64,000 nucleotides of DNA from Voacanga thouarsii (lineage: Eukaryota > Streptophyta > Magnoliopsida > Gentianales > Apocynaceae). Every line of letters starts with the position of its first letter. Positions within the stretch are counted from its first letter, which is position 1. Below the pieces are notes generated by a model, which saw only the letters and a list, made by a program, of their open reading frames with translations, was not told where the DNA came from and ran no database searches. The translations under genes were made by a program, and so were the position numbers. The stretch lies in assembly GCA_026120185.1 (NCBI GenBank), contig JANUWF010001823.1:62001-126000 (forward strand), given 5' to 3'. This document shows positions 59,641 to 64,000 of the stretch, piece after piece.

Positions 59641-60715
59641 TCCTTTCTTTCGAGTGGTTGATCTTATAAATTATGTACGGCTAGATAAGCCCAAAACACC
59701 ACTCTTGCTTTTGACTAGTATTTATTGCTTGCCAATATTTCTCTTATAAAGATTTCATACTTTGCATCCACGAACTGTTTTCACTGAACACCCAAAGCAC
59801 ACACGAACTTACTGAGATTTCTGTCTCATCACCTTTTTACCAAGATTTCAGGCCGATCCTGCTGTGGGGATGAGTAGCTAGTGTTATCTGCCTTGGAAGA
59901 GAATGTGTCTTTTGATTTTATGTATTGCTTTGGGGAGACGAGAGTGAATAATTTTATTTATGGATTTGTTTCCTTTTGGGAATTCGTGAATTTATTCTTG
60001 GGTTGTAATAAATCTTAAGTTGAAGTATTATTTTTATTATTTTTATTCCGCTATTTTATTTGTGTGACCTCGTTATAAAGACCCCTTGTCTTTTGGACAG
60101 GGCGACATCCCCGGCCCCGGCAGGCCTAGGTAGTGGGGTGTTACAATAAGCCTCCTTAAACCAGCTTTCAATCAACTAAAATACTGCTCAAAACAGTCGG
60201 CCATGGCAGACTTCCAAAGCTCTCCAATAATCAAGATATTCTTGAATATTTAGTTTCAAAATTTGCTTCCTAAAAATATTCTTCAAGGATTTTAACAACT
60301 AGCCTTTCCTTTTCCCTTCCAAACCAGAGAGCCATCTTCCTAAACCCTACATAAAATTTAGTAGACCTAGTTCTCATAGAATTTCGGCTGCTGCAAAACA
60401 AAATCTCTCAAATCCCTTCAACCTTCAAGAGCACACACAACACACTAAGAATGCCTACTCCTTCCTTTCACCTAATACCCCTCCAAACCACTTCAAACCT
60501 TCTCTAAAATTTTCAGATTTAACCTACTCGCTACCGTGAGTCCATCAACACCATTCTTAATATCAAACTCTACAAACCAATTTGCTAGTTTGGATAAAAA
60601 AAACCAGAAAATTCTGTGAAGGTTCAAGAACACCTTCAAGGTAGGTTTGTTCTAACAACTTCATCTTCTTCAATCTTGATCTCTAGTGAAAATATATATG
60701 AATAAACATGCTAAT

Positions 60716-60759
<44 letters not shown>

Positions 60760-63161
60760 GGCCGAAACTCTCTTCTCTTGGCCGGATGGCTTCTTCTCCT
60801 ATGGCCATGCTTTCTCCATCTTCCTTGGACGAAGCTAGGCATCTAGGAGTTGAGATCCATTCTAAACTCCTTCAAGGTATTCCTCAACCAAGTAAGTCCC
60901 TTCAATATTTCTTTTAAATTCTAGATTCATGTCTCTAGGATGATGTTGATAGTATGTGGATTATGATAGGATTTGAGTATGTATTGTTGAGATTAAAGCA
61001 TGAATATATGTATGATTGTGAAGGAGATGGGATTTATGCATGGAAGGATTATCTTGGTTGATTGAATGATGATTTGGGGTTTGATGCATGTTTCCATGTC
61101 ATAGGTAGTATTTGTGATGAAGTATGCTAGAGATTATGTCACCTTTGGTGAATATGATTTATATTCATGTTGGATTATTGAAGCCATGATCATATTTATG
61201 CTAGTAGAGGTTAGATCATGTCTTGATAAATTTAGATCTATGCTTATATGCATGATTTGGATGATTTGATGAATTGAAGGATTGTATATGTTCTTGATTG
61301 TGGTTAGCTATAGAAATTTGATCATGATCTAGTTGTCCCTAAGCTAATTTTTATTTCATGAATAAAATATTTAATAATATAATTTTACTAGTAATTTCGA
61401 AAAACCCTAGGAAGGGTAGATCTGGATTATTATATATAATAAGGATATTTTAGTCAAATAAATAATAGCTTTTGCTAGAAAAATAATATATATATATATA
61501 TATATATATTACTTAAAATAATGAAATCAAATAAAGCCTTTTATGGAAATAATTATAATTAGTAAAATATTTATTACTAAAATTTTAATTATTATCTTTT
61601 AATCAAAACCCATTAATAATTTATTTATTATTGTTCAAGTAAGACTCATTAGATTTATTTTCAACTAATTTTAGCTATCAATTATTTTCTAACAACTAAA
61701 TTATTAATAAATCATTATTTTATTTAATACTACCTAGGACTCTTAATCAAATAAACTCTAAATTTTCCTTAGCAAGATTTAAACTTTCAACTTATTAGAA
61801 TTTTTTTCCCAAGCCATTAATTATTTTAAATATTAAATTAGGCTCAACTTATAAACCTATTTATTTATTGTTTGGCCTTAGAGCTTGGGACACTAGGGTC
61901 ATGGTAGTAGTAAGTTGAGTTGATTTAAAATTGAGGAAGTGGATTGTGGCTTGAAATTGATTGTGATTTGTATTTGCCCATACGGGGTTAGGTCAGCTGT
62001 TGGAGACCTTTTATTGTGAGCAAAAATCAGGTAAGCTCTTGCATAAAACCTGATTGATGTGAAATGTTTATTATGGCAAGCCAAATGTAGAGTGTATGGA
62101 CACTCATTTATGTAAAGACAATTGAGGGTTGAATTCTTTCTTATTTCAAAGAATTGAATTATTTAAAGATCAATGAGCAAATTTAATCAAACTCAAAACT
62201 CTTTCTAAAATTGATTTTTACAAAGACTTTGGAAACCCTTAAATTGTCATTTTCATGTGGAAAAGTGTTTTGTTCATTTTATCCCAAGTGGGAAATATTG
62301 TTGAGTACTCAATAAGGGTGGACTACTAGGGCTAATCTTTGAGAGGTTAAGGTAAGTCTCTCAGTAGGTGGCCACCTCTGAGGGGTGAGTTCTTCCCGGA
62401 TAAGACGTCAGACCAGTAGGTCGTGCCGGTCCAAGCTAGCAGTGTTCTTTCAGTTAAGTGACTGTGTTTTGCCAGAATGGACACCCGGTTGTTGTTTGGG
62501 TATAGAGAAGGAGGAGTATCTTGCCCAGTAGGCCGATCACCTACTTTTGTCAGTCTGCACAAAGTGTGGCATTCTGACCGGCAGTATGCACAAAGTGTGG
62601 CATGCTGACCATGCGGTTATGGGGCCCAACGTGTGGTAACCCATGACCATTTCTTTTGAGTGGTTAATTTTATTGATTATTTATGGTTGGAAAAGCCAAA
62701 ACACCACTCTTGCTTTTGACTAATGTTTATTGCTTGCCAGTGATCTCTTATAAAGAATTTTATACTTTGCATTCACGAACTATTTTCTCCCGACACTTAA
62801 GCACACACGGACTTACTGAGATTTCTGTCTCACCACCATTTTTACCATGATTTCAGGTCGATCCTGCTGTGGGGATGAGTAGCTAGATATTGCCTATTTT
62901 GGGAGAATTTTCTGATGATTTATTTTGTGTAATGTTTGGGGGAGATGAGAGCGGATGAATTTTATTATGAATTTGTTTTGGGTAATCTTGGATTGATTTC
63001 TTGGATTTATTATTATTATTTTTTGGGATGTAATAAATTTTAAATTCAAGTATCATTTTTATTCCACTATTTTATTTGTGTGACCTAGTTATAAAGACCC
63101 CTTGTCCTTTGGATGGGGCGACATCCCCGGCCCTGGCGGGACTAGGTAGCGGGGTGTTACA

Positions 63162-64000
63162 AAACTTACCGGTTGTCCACTTCGGAAACACACAGTCCAC
63201 ATGACTGAAACTTGCTAGCTCGGACCGGCATAACCTACTGGACTGGCATCCTATCCAGGAAGGACTCACCTCTCAGAGGTGGCCACCTACTGAGGGACTT
63301 ATCCTAACCCTTCAAGGACTAGTCCTAGTAGTGTACTCTTATTGAGTACTCAACATTGATTGTCCTACTTAGGAGAAAACTGATAATACATTGCTTTATT
63401 TGGAAATAGCAATTAAGGATTTCTAAAATTCTTGTCAAAGTTGGGTTTTAGAAAGTGTTTAGTATTTGTGCAAAACTACTTGTTTAAATTTTCAAAAGAT
63501 TTGTTTGACTGAAATAAAAAGGAAACGGTCCTTAATTGCCTTTACAAAATGAGTGTCCATACACTTCGCATTTGGCTTGCTATAGTAACCTTTTATCTTC
63601 AAATAAGTTTATGCAGGAGCTTACATGATCCTTTATTTGATCAAATTCAAAAATCTTCCAAAGCTAACCTAACCCCGCCTGGGGTAAACACAAGTCATAA
63701 TGTTATACTCAAGCTATATTCGCTTCATTGGCCAATACAGTTGGAATAATAGATTCATTTTCTTGGTATATAAGGGCTCACACCATTAGACCTAAATGCT
63801 ACCCTTCTCGGGTCCATTTAATAATACTCAGCAAGTTTTGTGGAATCTCTCAACTAATTGGGTTGTGTTTAGTGAGGGAAGGAATGACTATTTATAACCA
63901 TCCTTACTTGCCTCTTCGAAAAGCCAAAAGACAAGTGGCTCTTCAGAAAAGCTAAAGCTACATAGTAAAAAGACTTTTTGAAAAGCCAAAAGACAAGTGG
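63162..64000 (-). mobile_element. Long gypsy LTR E (reverse), second part
   Basis: After the AAACT duplication, sequence continues E in reverse: GTCCACTTCGGAAACACACA, GCTAGCTCGGACCGGC, CAGAGGTGGCCACCTACTGA (compare 62370 reversed) and GAGTACTCAACATTG. Runs to the window end. The small open frames at 63549-63955 have no support. Confidence 0.85.

Larger units (their letters stand above)
55746..60145 (+). mobile_element. Long gypsy solo LTR C (4400 bp, TSD ATAAG)
   Basis: Starts TGTGAAACCCCAGTCGAAAC and ends TAGTGGGGTGTTACA, with perfect ATAAG at 55741-55745 and 60146-60150. Collinear with B/D over its full length. Microsatellites: (CT)n at about 57690-57725 and (AT)n at about 58459-58482. It has no PBS and no pol; long LTRs with these ends fit the Tekay/Del chromoviruses. 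Confidence 0.95.
54371..63161 (+). mobile_element. Long gypsy solo LTR B/D, split by C (TSD AAACT)
   Basis: The first piece 54371-55745 starts TGTGAAACCCCAGTC; the second piece 60151-63161 ends GCGGGGTGTTACA. Removing C gives about 4.39 kb, matching C. Perfect flanking AAACT at 54366-54370 and 63162-63166. The adjoining sequence on both sides is the reverse LTR E. No primer site or coding region, so it is solo. It contains a (CT)n run at 60717-60757 and an (AT)n run at about 61486-61509. Confidence 0.93.

Noticed and set aside
1..64000. tRNA genes, rRNA genes or organelle DNA
   Set aside because: No cloverleaf sequence with tRNA box A/B motifs, rRNA core motif or plastid/mitochondrial gene was recognised. 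The tRNA-like matches are retrotransposon primer-binding sites.

Overview
The window looks like repeat-rich, AT-rich nuclear DNA of a flowering plant, most likely a eudicot with a large genome. Nearly everything recognisable is transposable-element sequence: Ty1/copia and Ty3/gypsy LTR retrotransposons, one L1-type LINE, one CACTA DNA transposon and one MITE-like palindrome. Every coding region recognised carries stop codons, frameshifts or deletions. I see no intact host gene and no tRNA, rRNA or CRISPR. The species cannot be named from the sequence.

Layout of 1-21655: an Athila-like element without pol (called J, + strand) begins left of the window. Its 5' LTR end and tRNA-Asp-type primer-binding site lie near 563-585, and its polypurine tract and 3' LTR start lie at 21115-21129. 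J is split by a Tat/Ogre-type gypsy element (2218-19949, minus strand) with degraded gag-pro-RT-RNaseH-aRNH-INT. Between Tat integrase and the Tat 3' LTR, on the opposite strand, lies a plant-mobile-domain (PMD) pseudogene with a coiled-coil end. The Tat element was itself invaded by a copia solo LTR (3357-5150), a LINE (5474-7689) and a deleted copia element (K, 9981-12653).

Layout of 21656-37051: a second Athila-like element without pol (H, minus) carries one unknown ORF at 24004-24857. It abuts the 3' end of a third related copy (G, minus). A CACTA transposon begins at 28572 inside G and carries a broken TNP2-type transposase (32953-35310), a palindromic MITE-like repeat and another copia solo LTR (29491-31210). 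An unassigned AT-rich segment follows (35320-37051).

Layout of 37052-64000: a SIRE/Maximus-type copia element (minus) has its 3' LTR at 37052-38375 and its 5' LTR starting at 48651. It was hit by a 3.4-kb chromovirus-like solo LTR (A, 40011-43388), an Athila-type solo LTR (L, 48678-50084) and a copia element (M, LTR 51095-52819). M's internal region received a reverse-oriented long LTR (E, from about 53769). E received a 4.4-kb LTR (B/D, 54371-63161), and that received another 4.4-kb copy (C, 55746-60145).

Six LTR insertions have perfect 5-bp target-site duplications (TSDs) readable in the sequence: TAAAT, GTGTA, CATTC, ATAAG, AAACT and ATAAG. They allow the insertion order to be read directly. 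The most noteworthy observations are the PMD gene inside a Tat element, the LINE with a terminal inverted duplication, the unknown ORF of H, and the nest of insertions seven or more levels deep. Family names come from recognising motifs by eye; no database search was possible.
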